Shown piece after piece: positions 38,934 through 50,500 of a stretch of DNA of 64,000 nt (the stretch's first letter is position 1; the number at the start of each line of letters is the position of its first letter). Location of the stretch: the NCBI RefSeq assembly GCF_009711715.1, contig NZ_VENF01000015.1:32816-96815 (forward strand), written 5' to 3'. The DNA is from Methylophaga sp. Lineage in GTDB: Bacteria; Pseudomonadota; Gammaproteobacteria; Nitrosococcales; Methylophagaceae. Made by a program: the position numbers and the translations under genes. The notes under the pieces are model-generated. The model made no database searches and was not told the DNA's origin. It worked only from the letters and a program-made list of their open reading frames with translations.

Positions 38934-38964
38934 CTTGATTTTGTGAACGACGGTCCCCATTTGA
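38934..38964 (+). promoter_or_regulatory. Sigma-32 heat-shock promoter of htpG
   Basis: CTTGATT (38934-38940) and CCCCATTT (38955-38962) are separated by 14 bases. This closely matches the sigma-32 consensus (CTTGAAA, 13-15 bases, CCCCATnT). It lies about 45 bp before htpG, a classical heat-shock gene. Confidence 0.85.
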
Positions 38965-39006
38965 TGTGCATATTCCAACCAACAGCCAGATGGAGGCATT
39001 ATTTCA

Positions 39007-40914
39007 ATGGGCGTTGATGCACATAAGGAAACCATGGGTTTCCAGACTGAAGTTAAACAGTTACTGAACCTGATGATCCACTCCTTGTACTCTAACAAGG
39101 AGATTTTTCTGCGTGAACTGATTTCCAATGCGGCCGACGCAGCCGACAAGTTGCGCTTCCAGGCCTTGTCGGACGATGCACTCTATGAAGATGATGCCGA
39201 GTTGAAGATCCGGGTGGACTTTGATGCCGATGCCCGGACTGTCACCATTAGTGATAATGGTATTGGCATGGACCGCGAAGAGGTCATCGATAATATCGGT
39301 ACTATTGCCCGCAGTGGCACCCGTAAATTTTTCGACAGCCTTACCGGTGATGAGTCCAAGGATTCACAGCTGATCGGTCAGTTCGGTGTCGGTTTCTACT
39401 CGGCCTTTATCGTTGCTGACAAAGTCACGCTGAAAACCCGCCGTGCCGGTCTCGGTGCCGAACATGGTGTGCAGTGGGAATCCGGTGGTGAAGGTGAGTT
39501 CACCATTGAAACTATCGAAAAACCAGAGCGGGGCACTGAAATCACCCTGCATCTGCGTGAAGGCGAAGACGAATTCCTCAATGGTTGGCGTTTGCGCAAC
39601 ATCATCAGGAAATACTCCGACCATATCAATCTGCCGATTGTGATGAAAAAAGAAGCCGTACCGAATGAGGACGGTGAGATTGATGAGGCTGATCAGGGCG
39701 AAGAAACCGTCAACAAGGCGACTGCGCTGTGGACCCTGTCGAAGAACGATATTTCCGACGAGGAATATAAGGAGTTCTATAAACAGATTGCCCACGACTT
39801 CCAGGATCCGATGGCCTGGAGCCATAATAAGGTTGAAGGCAATATTGAATACACATCCTTGCTGTATATCCCGTCCAAAGCGCCGTTCGATCTATGGGAT
39901 CGCGACCGCATGCATGGCATCAAGCTGTATGTAAAACGCGTGTTCATTATGGAAGACAGCGAGCAGCTGATGCCGCGTTATCTGCGCTTTATCCGCGGTG
40001 TCATCGACACTAATGACCTGCCGCTGAACGTATCCCGCGAGATTCTGCAAAGCAGCAAGACAATCGACACCATTCGCGCCGCTTCAGTGAAAAAAGTGCT
40101 GAGCGAACTCACTAAAATGGCGAAAAATGAGCCTGGGCAGTATGCCGAGTTCTGGAAAGAGTTCGGTCAGGTGATCAAGGAAGGTCCGGGCGAAGACTTC
40201 GCCAACAAGGAAACCCTGGCTAAACTGCTGCGCTTTGCCAGCACCGAGTCCGGTAGTGCGGAACAGACCGTGTCACTGGAAGACTATGTCGGCCGTATGA
40301 AAGACAAGCAGGACAAGATCTACTACATCACCGCGGAAAGCTACGCCGCGGCAAAAAACAGTCCGCACCTGGAAGTCTTCCGCAAGAAAGGTATCGAAGT
40401 CCTGCTGCTAACCGATCGCGTTGACGAGTGGCTGGTGAACTCGCTGACCGAGTTTGATGACAAGCATATGCAATCTGTCGCTAAAGGCGATCTGGACCTC
40501 GGCGAGCTGGAAGACGAGGAAGAGAAAAAAGCGCACGAGGAAACCGACAAAAACTTCGAAGACCTGGTTGAACGGGTCAAGAAAAACCTTGCTGACAAGG
40601 TCAAGGATGTACGCATTACCCATCGCCTGACTGATTCTCCTGCCTGTCTGGTGGCCGATTACTATGATATGAGTCAGAACCTGGAACGGATGCTGAAAGC
40701 CGCCGGTCAGGAAGTGGCTGGCAGCAAGCCGATCCTGGAGCTGAATCCGGAACATCCGATGGTCGTGAAACTGAAAGACGAATCGGATGACGAGCGCTTC
40801 AGCGACTGGACCTCGATTATTTTCGATCAGGCGCTGCTGGCGGAAGGTGGTCAACTGGAAGATCCAGCCACTTACGTCAAACGTATCAACGAGATTCTGC
40901 TCAAGATTGCTTAG
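39007..40914 (+). CDS. htpG: Chaperone protein HtpG (Hsp90)
   Basis: A 635-residue bacterial Hsp90. The ATP-binding GHKL domain shows the helix [15 protein letters not shown], the DNGIGM motif ([12 protein letters not shown]) and the lid [11 protein letters not shown]. The middle domain carries the catalytic-loop Arg in LNVSREILQ, and the dimerisation domain is complete. ATG 39007 behind ATGGAGGC fits the E. coli N-terminus; ATG 39034 is an alternative. It is expressed from a sigma-32-type promoter and followed by a strong terminator hairpin. Confidence 0.97.
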   Translation: MGVDAHKETMGFQTEVKQLLNLMIHSLYSNKEIFLRELISNAADAADKLRFQALSDDALYEDDAELKIRVDFDADARTVTISDNGIGMDREEVIDNIGTIARSGTRKFFDSLTGDESKDSQLIGQFGVGFYSAFIVADKVTLKTRRAGLGAEHGVQWESGGEGEFTIETIEKPERGTEITLHLREGEDEFLNGWRLRNIIRKYSDHINLPIVMKKEAVPNEDGEIDEADQGEETVNKATALWTLSKNDISDEEYKEFYKQIAHDFQDPMAWSHNKVEGNIEYTSLLYIPSKAPFDLWDRDRMHGIKLYVKRVFIMEDSEQLMPRYLRFIRGVIDTNDLPLNVSREILQSSKTIDTIRAASVKKVLSELTKMAKNEPGQYAEFWKEFGQVIKEGPGEDFANKETLAKLLRFASTESGSAEQTVSLEDYVGRMKDKQDKIYYITAESYAAAKNSPHLEVFRKKGIEVLLLTDRVDEWLVNSLTEFDDKHMQSVAKGDLDLGELEDEEEKKAHEETDKNFEDLVERVKKNLADKVKDVRITHRLTDSPACLVADYYDMSQNLERMLKAAGQEVAGSKPILELNPEHPMVVKLKDESDDERFSDWTSIIFDQALLAEGGQLEDPATYVKRINEILLKIA

Positions 40915-40940
40915 AACTCGGACCCTGATGCGATAGAATG

Positions 40941-40973
40941 GGCCGGACAGTGATGTCCGGCCTTTCTGTTTTA
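40941..40973 (+). terminator. Rho-independent terminator of htpG
   Basis: A nine-base-pair stem GGCCGGACA / TGTCCGGCC (40941-40949, 40954-40962) with tetraloop GTGA is followed by TTTCTGTTTT. It lies 27 bp after the htpG stop. Confidence 0.88.
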
Positions 40974-41002
40974 TTCAGCCTCACCATTAAAGGTGTTCCA
41001 AC

Positions 41003-41890
41003 GTGAAGTCAGATTGTTTACAACGTTTTCTTTTTGATAATGCGGCGATTCGTGGCGAGTGGGTTAACCTGCAGGAAACCTGGCAGGAAGTCCTTAATCG
41101 CCGCCACTATCCGGCCGCTATCCGCCGCGTCCTGGGCGAAATGATGGGGGCGGCGGCCTTGTTGACTTCCACAGTCAAAATCAAAGGCCGGCTGGTATTA
41201 CAGATTCGCTCAGAAGGCCCGGTGAGCCTGCTGATGGTGGAGTGTACCAGTGCCAATACCCTGCGTGCCTTTGCCCAGTGGGAGGGGGAAGTGGATGAAA
41301 ACCTTGGTCTTACTGATCTCACTGGCGAAGGTACGCTGGCCATTACCATCGAAGTCGAAGGTGCCAAACAGCCATACCAGGGCGTGGTCAGTGTTCAGGG
41401 CGACACCATCGCCGAGACACTGGAAACCTATTTCGCTCACTCTGAGCAACTGGCGACCAGAATCTGGCTTTATGCCAATGATCACAATGTCGCCGGCCTG
41501 TTCCTGCAGCAATTGCCGAGCGAAGAAGCCGACAAGCAACAGGCCGAAGAAGACTGGTCACGGATCAGTCAACTGGCCTCGACCATTACCGATGAAGAAC
41601 TGCTGACACTGGAAATGGAAAGTTTGCTGCATCGCCTGTTTCACGAAGAAGAAGTGCGGGTGTTTGACCCGGCGGCACTGAGTTTTGCCTGTACCTGCTC
41701 TCGTGAGCGGGTGGCGGAAACCATCAGTATGCTGGGCCAGGAAGAAGCGGAAGAGATCATTGATGCCGAAGGGGGTATTGAGGTTGCCTGTGAATTCTGC
41801 AATGAACATTATCATTTCGATAAGGTCGATGTAGCGGAAATTTTTACCGATGCGGTCTCACCCGGTAGCGACCCGGACACCCTGCATTGA
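41003..41890 (+). CDS. hslO: Redox-regulated chaperone Hsp33
   Basis: A 295-residue Hsp33. This holdase is switched on when oxidative stress plus unfolding releases zinc from its C-terminal Cys set. The four Cys are present as CxC (ACTCSRERV) and CxxC (CEFCNEH). The N-terminal domain shows GEMMGAAALLTSTVKIKGRL (in part) and the GLTDLTGEGTLAITIE region. Length matches E. coli Hsp33 (292). It follows htpG after a terminator and precedes a sulfide:quinone reductase-like gene, making a stress and redox neighbourhood. Confidence 0.96.
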   Translation: MKSDCLQRFLFDNAAIRGEWVNLQETWQEVLNRRHYPAAIRRVLGEMMGAAALLTSTVKIKGRLVLQIRSEGPVSLLMVECTSANTLRAFAQWEGEVDENLGLTDLTGEGTLAITIEVEGAKQPYQGVVSVQGDTIAETLETYFAHSEQLATRIWLYANDHNVAGLFLQQLPSEEADKQQAEEDWSRISQLASTITDEELLTLEMESLLHRLFHEEEVRVFDPAALSFACTCSRERVAETISMLGQEEAEEIIDAEGGIEVACEFCNEHYHFDKVDVAEIFTDAVSPGSDPDTLH

Positions 41891-41950
41891 TTGTCAGCAA
41901 GAGTAAAAAGTTTTAGTTTGAGCGTTTCTGTCTGAGAGCCGGGAATCTTT

Positions 41951-43222
41951 ATGGCGCATGTTGTCATCATCGGTGCGAGCACGGGCGGTTTGCCCGCCGC
42001 CTACGAGCTGAAGGAAGCTTTGGGCAATAACCACCGCGTTTCGGTGGTTTCCAATACCCCGATCTTTCATTTTGTTCCCAGTAACCCCTGGGTCGCGGTC
42101 GGCTGGCGCAAACGCCGTCAAATCAGTTTTGAGCTGGCGCCGCCGCTGTATAAAAAAGGCATCGACTTTTACGACAGCGGTGTCAGTGAAATCGAAGCTC
42201 AGTACAACCGACTGACGCTCTCTGACGGCACCCATCTCAGCTATGATTATCTGGTCGTCGCCACCGGACCTAAACTCGCCTTTGATGAGGTTGAAGGTTT
42301 TGGTCCTAAAGGCTATACGGAATCCATCTGCACCGTTGACCACGCCGAAGACGCCTATGATAGCTGGCGCCGGTTTATTAAGGATCCGGGCCCTATCGTG
42401 GTTGGTGCGGTGCAGGGGGCCTCCTGTTTCGGTCCGGCTTACGAGTTTGCCATGATTATGAACCGGGCTTTGCGTAAAGCCAGAGTCCGCGATCGTGTGC
42501 CGATGACCTTTGTGACACCGGAACCCTATATCGGTCATATGGGGCTGGGTGGGGTCGGCGATTCCAAAGGCCTGTTCGAGTCCGAGTTTCGCAAGAACGA
42601 TATCAAGTGGATCACCAATGCCCGGGTTAAACAGGTTGAACCCGGTCAGATGCGGGTAGAAGAGGTGGATGATAAAGCCGAGACCGTTAAAACCCATCAG
42701 CTGCCGTTCAAATATTCAATGATGATTCCGGCTTTCCGCGGCGTGGACTGTGTAGCCGGTCTGGGTGACGAAGCCGTCAATCCGAGAGGCTTTCTGAAAG
42801 TCGACGAGTACCAGCGCAATGTGGTTTTCCCGAATATCTATGGCGTCGGTGTCTGTATTGCGATACCACCGGTAGAAGCCACCGCCTTGCCGGTAGGGGC
42901 GCCCAAAACCGGCTATATGATCGAAAGCATGACCCGCGCCACCGTCGATAACATCACGGCTTCCATTGAGGGCCGGGAACTGCAAAGCCGGCCCAGTTGG
43001 AACGCCATTTGTCTGGCCGATCTGGGTCATACCGGCGCTGCCTTTATTGCAGAACCGCAGATTCCGCCGCGCAATGTGGCCTGGATGAAAAAAGGCCATT
43101 GGGTGCAGTGGAGCAAGATCGCGTTTGAGAAATACTTTCTCTACAAGATGAAGCGAGGTATTACCGAACCCTGGTTCGAGCGCAAGATTCTCGACCTGTT
43201 CGGTATCCGTAAGCTCAAATAA
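41951..43222 (+). CDS. Sulfide:quinone oxidoreductase-like FAD enzyme
   Basis: A 423-residue FAD-dependent pyridine-nucleotide-disulfide-type enzyme of the SQR family. The FAD motif is VVIIGASTGGLPAAYEL. VPSNPWVAVGWRK is a typical SQR segment. Candidate redox Cys are in GASCFGPAYEF and GVDCVAG; IAIPPVEATALPVGAPKTGYMIE is the C-terminal family block. The last about 50 residues (WVQWSKIAFEKYFLYKMKRG) form amphipathic helices suitable for monotopic membrane attachment. It has no signal peptide, in contrast to the Tat-exported relative at 6531. Sulfide oxidation is inferred; the exact SQR type needs phylogeny. Confidence 0.87.
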   Translation: MAHVVIIGASTGGLPAAYELKEALGNNHRVSVVSNTPIFHFVPSNPWVAVGWRKRRQISFELAPPLYKKGIDFYDSGVSEIEAQYNRLTLSDGTHLSYDYLVVATGPKLAFDEVEGFGPKGYTESICTVDHAEDAYDSWRRFIKDPGPIVVGAVQGASCFGPAYEFAMIMNRALRKARVRDRVPMTFVTPEPYIGHMGLGGVGDSKGLFESEFRKNDIKWITNARVKQVEPGQMRVEEVDDKAETVKTHQLPFKYSMMIPAFRGVDCVAGLGDEAVNPRGFLKVDEYQRNVVFPNIYGVGVCIAIPPVEATALPVGAPKTGYMIESMTRATVDNITASIEGRELQSRPSWNAICLADLGHTGAAFIAEPQIPPRNVAWMKKGHWVQWSKIAFEKYFLYKMKRGITEPWFERKILDLFGIRKLK

Positions 43223-43223
43223 G

Positions 43224-43241
43224 GCCCGGTTAAAACCGGGC
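43224..43241. terminator. Hairpin between convergent SQR-like gene and msrBA
   Basis: GCCCGGT (43224-43230) and ACCGGGC (43235-43241) pair around TAAA just after the SQR-like stop and just before the msrBA stop on the other strand. No long T-run follows on either strand, so terminator activity is only likely. Confidence 0.5.
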
Positions 43242-43247
43242 GCCATC

Positions 43248-44207
43248 TCATTTATCCAGTGCCCAGTCTTTTCTGACCCAGTGACAGGTATAGCCGTTGG
43301 GGTAGTGCTGCAGATAATCCTGATGTTCGGGCTCGGCTTCATAGAAGGGACCGGCTTTGACCACCTCGGTCACAATCGGTCCGGGCAGTTTGCCGCTGGC
43401 ATCAAAGTCTTTAATCACCTCTGAGGCGATTCGGGCCTGTTCCTCATTCATGCAGAATATCGCTGAGCGATAGCTGTCACCGACATCATTACCCTGACGG
43501 TTTTTCGTGGTGGGATCATGCACGATAAAGAAAAATTCCAGCAAATCCCGGTAGCTGGTCTTTTGTGGGTCATACACAATTTCCAATGCTTCGGCATGCC
43601 CGGTGTGGCCCTGTTTGACGTCGCTGTAGCTGACATCCGGCACATGGCCGCCGGTAAAACCGACCCGGGTTCTTAACACGCCCGGCTGTTTGCGGAATAA
43701 CTCTTCCATGCCCCAGTAACAGCCGCCAGCCAGAATCGCGACCGCTTCCGTAGCGGCTTTTTTGTCTTCAAACAATGGCAGATATTCTCCGTAGCCTTCC
43801 TGTTCCAGTTTATCTTTGGGGATAAAGCGCAGGCTGGCCGAGTTGATGCAGTAGCGCATTCCGCCGCGATCGCTGGGGCCATCCGGAAATACATGGCCCA
43901 GATGCGAGTCGCCATGGCGTGAGCGAACTTCGGTGCGGCTCATGCCATGACTGTCATCGGCATTGCTGGTGACGTTGTCTGTTTCAACCGGCTGGGTAAA
44001 ACTGGGCCAGCCGGTGCCGGAGTCAAACTTGTCGGTGGAGGAAAACAACGGTTCACCGGAAACGATATCGACATAAAGCCCCGGCTCCTTATTGTCCCAG
44101 AAAGCATTATTGAACGGTGGTTCGGTGCCGCATTGCTGGGTGACCTGGTACTGCAGGCTGTCCAGTTGTTCTATGGCTGAGTCATCTTTTTTATAGCTTT
44201 TGGTCAT
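43248..44207 (-). CDS. msrAB: Bifunctional peptide methionine sulfoxide reductase MsrB-MsrA fusion
   Basis: A 319-residue fusion repairing both methionine sulfoxide epimers. The MsrB domain comes first (about 15-140): [12 protein letters not shown], then [22 protein letters not shown] with the catalytic Cys. MsrA follows (about 160-310), with its catalytic Cys in [11 protein letters not shown] and [12 protein letters not shown]. The MsrB part lacks the usual zinc-binding CxxC pairs. The frame extends further upstream, but ATG 44207 (MTKSYKKDD) gives a normal MsrB N-terminus; it would be cytosolic, with no signal peptide. The B-then-A order is less common than A-then-B. Confidence 0.93.
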   Translation of the reverse strand: MTKSYKKDDSAIEQLDSLQYQVTQQCGTEPPFNNAFWDNKEPGLYVDIVSGEPLFSSTDKFDSGTGWPSFTQPVETDNVTSNADDSHGMSRTEVRSRHGDSHLGHVFPDGPSDRGGMRYCINSASLRFIPKDKLEQEGYGEYLPLFEDKKAATEAVAILAGGCYWGMEELFRKQPGVLRTRVGFTGGHVPDVSYSDVKQGHTGHAEALEIVYDPQKTSYRDLLEFFFIVHDPTTKNRQGNDVGDSYRSAIFCMNEEQARIASEVIKDFDASGKLPGPIVTEVVKAGPFYEAEPEHQDYLQHYPNGYTCHWVRKDWALDK

Positions 44208-44315
44208 AATCAATTCCGACTTCGTTATCGTAGATACCATATTGATGCCTGAACAGGCCAAATGTTTCACTGTAGAATGCATCAAGGCAAAAGAATTTAA
44301 GGGATAAAGGCACGC

Positions 44316-47300
44316 ATGCTCAAGGTGGTATACAGCAACAATATGGGTTTACTGGCTGACCACCTGGCCGAACAACAGCGTGCTACGCCGCTTGGGCCGT
44401 TTCAGAGTGAAACCATTCTGGTTCAAAGTAATGAATTGTCGCGCTGGCTTTCCTTGTTTCTGGCGAACCGGCACGGCATCGCCGCAAATCTGCAGTTCCC
44501 ATTCCCGTCAGCCTATATCTGGGATTTATTCCGCGAACTCTGGCCCGAAATCCCGTTGCAGTCACCCTATGCCAAATCCTCATTAGCCTGGCGTATTTAT
44601 GCGTTGCTGCCCGGGTGTATCGATGAGCCCGGTTTTGAACTGGTGGCGGCCTATCTGGGGGGTAACAAAGATGAACTTAAGCGCTACCAGTTAGCCGAGC
44701 GTATCGCCGACACCTTCGATCAGTATCTGATGTATCGCCCGGATTGGGTTCAGCGCTGGGAGCAGGGCGAGACCCAAAGCTGGCAGAGCAAACTGTGGTT
44801 CTGGCTTACCGAACATGATGCGGAACCCAAACACCGCGCTTATCTGCTGCAGAAAATGCACGAGCAGCTTAACAACAGTGATAATCAGCCACCGGGACTG
44901 CCACCCAGACTCAGTATTTTTGGCATCTCAGCTTTGCCGCCGGTTTACCTTAAGACCTTTGAATTACTGGCACGATTTATCGATATCACGTTGTATTACC
45001 TGTCGCCGAGTGAGCATTACTGGGGCGATCTGCGCGATCAAAAGCAACTGCAAAAAGAACAGCTGCAGTTCGACTTTGACGCTGCCGAGTTCGAACCCGG
45101 CCATCCCCTTCTGGCCAGTCTGGGCAAGCAGGGCCAGTCATTTTTCCGCCAGTTGCAGGCAACGGAGCACGAACAAGAGAGCGTGTTTGCCGAGCCTGAG
45201 ACCGGTTTTATGCTTGCCGATATTCAGGCCGATATGTTCGAGCTGATGCAGAGCGGCAAAACGCCAGTGGCAGAAACGGATGACTCGATTGTGATTCATG
45301 TCTGTCACAGCGCGATGCGTGAAATTGAAGTGCTGCATGATCAGCTGCTGGCGATGTTTGAACGCGAACCGGATTTGTCTCCGACCGATATCGTGGTGAT
45401 GACGCCGGATATCGATGTCTATGCGCCGTGGATTGAAGCCGTGTTTGGCGCGGCAGAAGAAAAACACCGCATTCCGTTCAGTATTGCTGACAGCAGCGGC
45501 CAGCAGGAAAGTCAGCTCATCAATACCTTTTTCACCCTGCTGCAACTGCCTCAGTCACGTTTTGATGTTGAAACCGTGCTGGCCTTGCTGGAATGTCCGG
45601 CTGTGCAGCAACGCTTCCGGCTGGATGATGCGGCGTTGGTCTGGGTGCGTGAATGGTGTCAGGAAACCCGCACCCGCTGGGGCCTGGATAAAAACGACAA
45701 AACTCAGCTCGATTTACCGGCCAGTGATGCCAATACCTGGCGTGCCGGTCTCAACCGGTTGATGCTGGGTTTTGCGATGCCACTGACTGAACCTGGTGAG
45801 CCGATGCGACTGTTTGACGGTGAGTTGGCGATGGACGGTATTAGTGGTGAGCGGGCCCGTATTGTTGCCGCGCTGTGTCAGTTTATCGATACCCTGGATC
45901 ATTGGCGGCAGCAGTTAGCCAGACGCCAGACCATCGCAGGCTGGCAAGCTCAGCTTAATCTGTGTCTGGATGCTTTTTTTGATACCGAGGGGCTTGATGA
46001 CGCCCAGTTTGAACTCGAAGTGACAGCGATCCGGAAACAACTGGAAAGGCTGGTGGAAAGCAGTGAACACGCCAGTTTCAACGATGACATTGCTGTTGAT
46101 CTGGTTCAGAGCTGGCTGCAATCCCATCTGGATAGTGTCGACAGCTCCCACCGTTTCATGGGCCACGGCATTACTTTCTGCGGCATGGTACCGATGCGTA
46201 GCATCCCCTTTGATGTCGTCTGCCTGATTGGAATGAATGACGAGGTCTTTCCGCGTCGGCAACTGGCATTGAGCTTCGACCTGCTGGCGCATGATCACCG
46301 GGAGGGCGACCGTTCCCGGCGGGAGGATGACCGTTACCTGTTTCTGGAAGCTTTATTGTCAGCCAGGCGCCAGCTTTACATTAGTTATGTCGGTGCCAGC
46401 ATCGTCGATAACAGCGAAATTCCGCCCTCGGTGCTGGTCAGTGATTTGCAGGACTTACTGACCGAGCGCTTTGAGACAGTAAATGGTGATGACATCCTGA
46501 ACCAGATTAAAACCGAGCACCCGCTGCAGCCATTCAGCCGCCGCTATTTTGATGGCAGTAACCCCAAGCTGTTTAGCTTTAACCATTCGCAATGTCCGGA
46601 TGAGACTGAACAGGATCATCAGGACTGGTTTGATGCGCCGTTGCCGGAAGCGGATGACAGCTGGCGTGAACTGACCGGTTCACAACTGGCACGCTTTTTT
46701 GCCCATCCCGCCCGCTTTTTAATACGTGAACGACTCGGTGTCCGGCTGGAACTGGATGAAACGGAACTGGAAAGTCGCGAACCCTTCCAGCTGGATGGCC
46801 TGGAAAGCTGGCAGTTACGTCAGTTGCTGCTTGATGCCCAGCTCAGCCAGCGCAGTGATGAGGGCCTGAAGCCGGTGATTGATGCCACCGGTATGCTGCC
46901 GCAGGGTTATGTCGGTGAAGCCTGGTATGAGCAGGAAGCCAGCAAGGTGAATGACTTTGTCGACAAGCTGGAAACCCATCTGCCTCTGGGTGAACAGTTT
47001 GCCATGCCGGTGGAAATCCATATCGACGGCTTTTACTTCGGTGGTCAGCTCGACAATATCAGCCCGCAGGGCCTATTGCGTTACCGGCTTGCCAAGAAAA
47101 AAGGCCGGGATATTATCGCCGCCTGGATTGACCATCTGCTGCTCAATATCCTGCGGCCGGAAGCGGTGGTTCTGGAAACCCGGCTGATTACCGAAGATGC
47201 GGAAATGCTGTTCCTGCCGGTCACTGGCGCCACGCAGATTATGGCTGGTCTGCTCAAGCTTTACTGGCAGGGTTGCCATCAGCCACTCAAATTCTTTGAT

Positions 47301-47528
47301 AAAACCAGCCTGGAATACTTCAAAGCCACAGAAGGCAAAAAACCGGAAGATGCCTTCCTGCGTGCCCTCAAAACCTGGGCGCCGGACAGTAACCGGGCCA
47401 TGGCGGAACAGGATGATCCCTATTATCAGTTGCTCTATCGTGAACCACCGATTGACGAGGAGTTTGGCGAAGTGGCCCAGCAGGTCTATCAGGACATCCT
47501 GCAGCATCTGGAAGGAGGCAAGCTGTGA
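44316..47528 (+). CDS. recC: Exodeoxyribonuclease V gamma subunit RecC
   Basis: A 1070-residue RecC, the Chi-recognising scaffold of the RecBCD helicase-nuclease. It resembles a superfamily 1 helicase with decayed motifs. Recognisable RecC blocks are [15 protein letters not shown] near the start, [18 protein letters not shown], and [21 protein letters not shown]. coli RecC has 1122 residues, so the length is close. It overlaps the recB GTG start by four bases. The gene order recC-recB-recD lacks the ptrA gene that separates recC and recB in E. coli. Confidence 0.96.
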   Translation: MLKVVYSNNMGLLADHLAEQQRATPLGPFQSETILVQSNELSRWLSLFLANRHGIAANLQFPFPSAYIWDLFRELWPEIPLQSPYAKSSLAWRIYALLPGCIDEPGFELVAAYLGGNKDELKRYQLAERIADTFDQYLMYRPDWVQRWEQGETQSWQSKLWFWLTEHDAEPKHRAYLLQKMHEQLNNSDNQPPGLPPRLSIFGISALPPVYLKTFELLARFIDITLYYLSPSEHYWGDLRDQKQLQKEQLQFDFDAAEFEPGHPLLASLGKQGQSFFRQLQATEHEQESVFAEPETGFMLADIQADMFELMQSGKTPVAETDDSIVIHVCHSAMREIEVLHDQLLAMFEREPDLSPTDIVVMTPDIDVYAPWIEAVFGAAEEKHRIPFSIADSSGQQESQLINTFFTLLQLPQSRFDVETVLALLECPAVQQRFRLDDAALVWVREWCQETRTRWGLDKNDKTQLDLPASDANTWRAGLNRLMLGFAMPLTEPGEPMRLFDGELAMDGISGERARIVAALCQFIDTLDHWRQQLARRQTIAGWQAQLNLCLDAFFDTEGLDDAQFELEVTAIRKQLERLVESSEHASFNDDIAVDLVQSWLQSHLDSVDSSHRFMGHGITFCGMVPMRSIPFDVVCLIGMNDEVFPRRQLALSFDLLAHDHREGDRSRREDDRYLFLEALLSARRQLYISYVGASIVDNSEIPPSVLVSDLQDLLTERFETVNGDDILNQIKTEHPLQPFSRRYFDGSNPKLFSFNHSQCPDETEQDHQDWFDAPLPEADDSWRELTGSQLARFFAHPARFLIRERLGVRLELDETELESREPFQLDGLESWQLRQLLLDAQLSQRSDEGLKPVIDATGMLPQGYVGEAWYEQEASKVNDFVDKLETHLPLGEQFAMPVEIHIDGFYFGGQLDNISPQGLLRYRLAKKKGRDIIAAWIDHLLLNILRPEAVVLETRLITEDAEMLFLPVTGATQIMAGLLKLYWQGCHQPLKFFDKTSLEYFKATEGKKPEDAFLRALKTWAPDSNRAMAEQDDPYYQLLYREPPIDEEFGEVAQQVYQDILQHLEGGKL

Positions 47529-50500
47529 CGCTTTTTTCGGCTGATAAAGTTGCCCTGCAGGGCGTCAACCTGATTGAGGCCAGTGCCGGTACCGGTAAAA
47601 CCTTCACTCTGGCTGAACTCTATTGCCGGCTGGTGATTGAAAAGCAACTGGAAGTCAGCCAGATTCTGGTGGTGACCTATACCCGCGCCGCTACCGAAGA
47701 GTTGCGTGGCAGACTGCGTCAGCGGTTAGTCGATGAACGGCTCAAGCTCAGCCAGGATGAAGCGGCTGATCCCAAAGCGCTGAAACGGCTGAAACTGGCG
47801 ATCCAGAGTTTTGATGAAGCGGCGATCTACACCATCCATGGCTTCTGTCAGCGTGCGCTGCAGGACTTTGCTTTCGAGAGCGGCCACTTCTTTGATATGG
47901 AAATGGTGACCGATGAAGAAGCCATTAAACAGGCCGTCGTCGATGACTTCTGGCGGCGTGAGGTCAGTACGGCTGATCCAGCGTTCGCCCATTATCTGCT
48001 GCGGCAGAAACAAAGCCCGGAAACCCTGTTAAGCGCAGTGGGTAATCTGCCGGGAAAACCCTATCTCAATTATCTGCCGCTGCCTGATGTCGATCCTGAC
48101 AATGCCCGTTTGCAGGCTGAAACTGACTTTGAGTCATTGAAACAATGCTGGCTCAATTACAGCGCCGAAGTCATTGCTATTGTCACTGACAATAATCTGC
48201 TCAAGGCCAACAGCTATCGCTCAGACTGGGTACAGAACTGGCTGCAGCTACTGGTGGAAATGCTCAACCAGGACAGCCTGCCCGACCAGGTGTTTGAACA
48301 GCTTAACCGTTTCACCCGCGAGCGGCTGGAACCGGCGCTGAAGAAAAATCAAACCCTGCCGGATCATCCATTCTGGTCACATGCCCAGCGTTTTCTGGAG
48401 TCGCATCAGAAGCTGACAGCCAGCCGTGAGCTGCAATTGCAGCATCTGCGCCGCAGACTTGCTGATTATCTCTGCGAGGAACTACCCAAGCGCAAACTAC
48501 AGAATAAAATGCAGGCCTTTGATGACTTGCTATTAAACCTGCAACAGGGACTGCAGGGGACTCAGGGCGATAAACTGGCGGCCCGGATCCGCGAGCAGTT
48601 TCAGGCTGCACTGATTGATGAGTTTCAGGATACCGACCCGATTCAGTATGACTGTTTTTATCGGATATTCAGTGACAGCGACCATCCGGTGTTTTTTGTC
48701 GGCGACCCGAAGCAGGCGATTTACAGCTTCCGGGGTGCTGATATTTTCACTTACCTTAATGCCAAGCGCGCCTCGGAACAGGAGTTTAACCTCGATACCA
48801 ACTGGCGCTCGTATCCGCTTTTGGTGCAGGCAGTTAACAGCTTGTTTGAGCGGGTTGAACAGCCTTTTATCTATGATGAGATTCCCTTCCATCCGGTGAA
48901 ATCAGCCCGTGAAAACAAACCGGCTTTAATAAGTGACGGCCAGTCCGCTTCCCCGCTGGAGTTTGTCTGGCTTGACGCAGAGCAGGATCAGATCAACAAG
49001 GGCGATATGCATGCCTGGGCCGCGGCACATACCGCCGATCAGATTGTTGAGCTTATCGCTCAATCCAATGCCGGCAAGGTCATGCTGACCGACAAACGGG
49101 ACAACAGCAGACCGCTCAACGGCGGTGATATTGCCGTGCTGGTCCGCAGTCATACGCAGGCTTCAGCCATTCAGCAGGCTCTGCGCCTGCGCGGCGTCAA
49201 CAGCGTGCAGCAGTCGCGTGACAATGTGTTTCAGTCACAACAGGCCGTGATGCTGGAAAGGGTATTGATGGCAGTCGCCAATCCCGGTAACGACAGCCTG
49301 ATCGCTACCGCGCTGGCAACACCGCTGTTTGCCAGAACCGCACTGCAGATTTACGAACTCCAGCAGAATGATAATGCCTGGCTGGCAGAGACAGATGCGT
49401 TTGTGGCGCTGCATGAGCGCTGGCGGCAGAAAGGCTTTATCGTCATGCTGCGTTCATTAATGGTCGAACTGGACGTGCAGCGTCGCTTACTGGCGCAGCC
49501 CGATGGCGAACGGCAACTGACCAATCTGATGCATCTGGCTGAGCTGATTCAGGCTTATGCCAGCCGTCGTAACAGCAGTATTGAAGCCATTCTGACCTGG
49601 TTTGCCGGTCAGCGTCAGTCCAGTGCTGCGACCCAGGATGCCGCCCAAATCCGGCTGGAAAGTGACGAGCAACTGGTCAAAGTCATCACCATTCATACCA
49701 GCAAGGGGCTGGAATACCCGGTGGTGTTCTGTCCTTTCCTCTGGCATCACGGCAAGCCACCGCAGAAGCCAGCGATACTGACTTTCCATCGTGGTGACGA
49801 TAACGAAGCCTGTGTCGCTTTTGGTGAGCCCGGTTTCTCCATCGCTGAACCTGTGGTCGAGCAGGAAGAAAGAGCAGAAGATCTGCGGCTGCTTTATGTA
49901 GCGCTGACCCGGGCCCGTGAACGTTGCATTATCAACTGGGGTGCTGCCAAGGAATCGCAGAAAACCGCGATGTTCAGGCTGTTACATGGCAATAAGGACA
50001 AGGCCGATGCTGCCACAATGCTGGAGGATCTTAACCAGCTTACCGCGCAATACCCGGACAATATCGCTGTTCATAAAGCAGAACCGATGACCATGGCACA
50101 GCGGATTATCCAGTCAGATAAAAGCCAGCAACTACAGGCGAGAGAATTTAACACCGAGATCAAAAAAGTCTGGCAGGTCAGCAGTTTCAGTGGCCTGACC
50201 CGCGGCCATAGTGTGGAACAACCCGACTATGATGCCGAGACCGTCACCCTGGACTGGCCGCAAACCTCTGAACACAGAATGGACCGTTTCGGTTTTCCCC
50301 GCGGTGCCAATGCCGGTACCTGTCTGCACAGCCTGTTTGAACACTGGGACTTTAAGACCACCGGTGCTGAATGGCAGCAACTGGTGCATAAAACACTCAC
50401 TCAATACGGCATCGACAGTGACTGGACGCCGGTGGTCATGGACTGGCTGCAGTCAGTGGTGAAAGCCCCACTTTCAGCTGACTCAGCGCTGACACTGGAT

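Noticed and set aside
41894..42697. Long minus-strand open frame opposite the SQR-like gene
   Set aside because: It is a codon-bias shadow of a well-supported flavoprotein gene and resembles no known family.
43248..44285. Longer start of msrBA at 44285
   Set aside because: The extra 26 residues match no signal peptide or MsrB sequence and would leave almost no space to the recC promoter.
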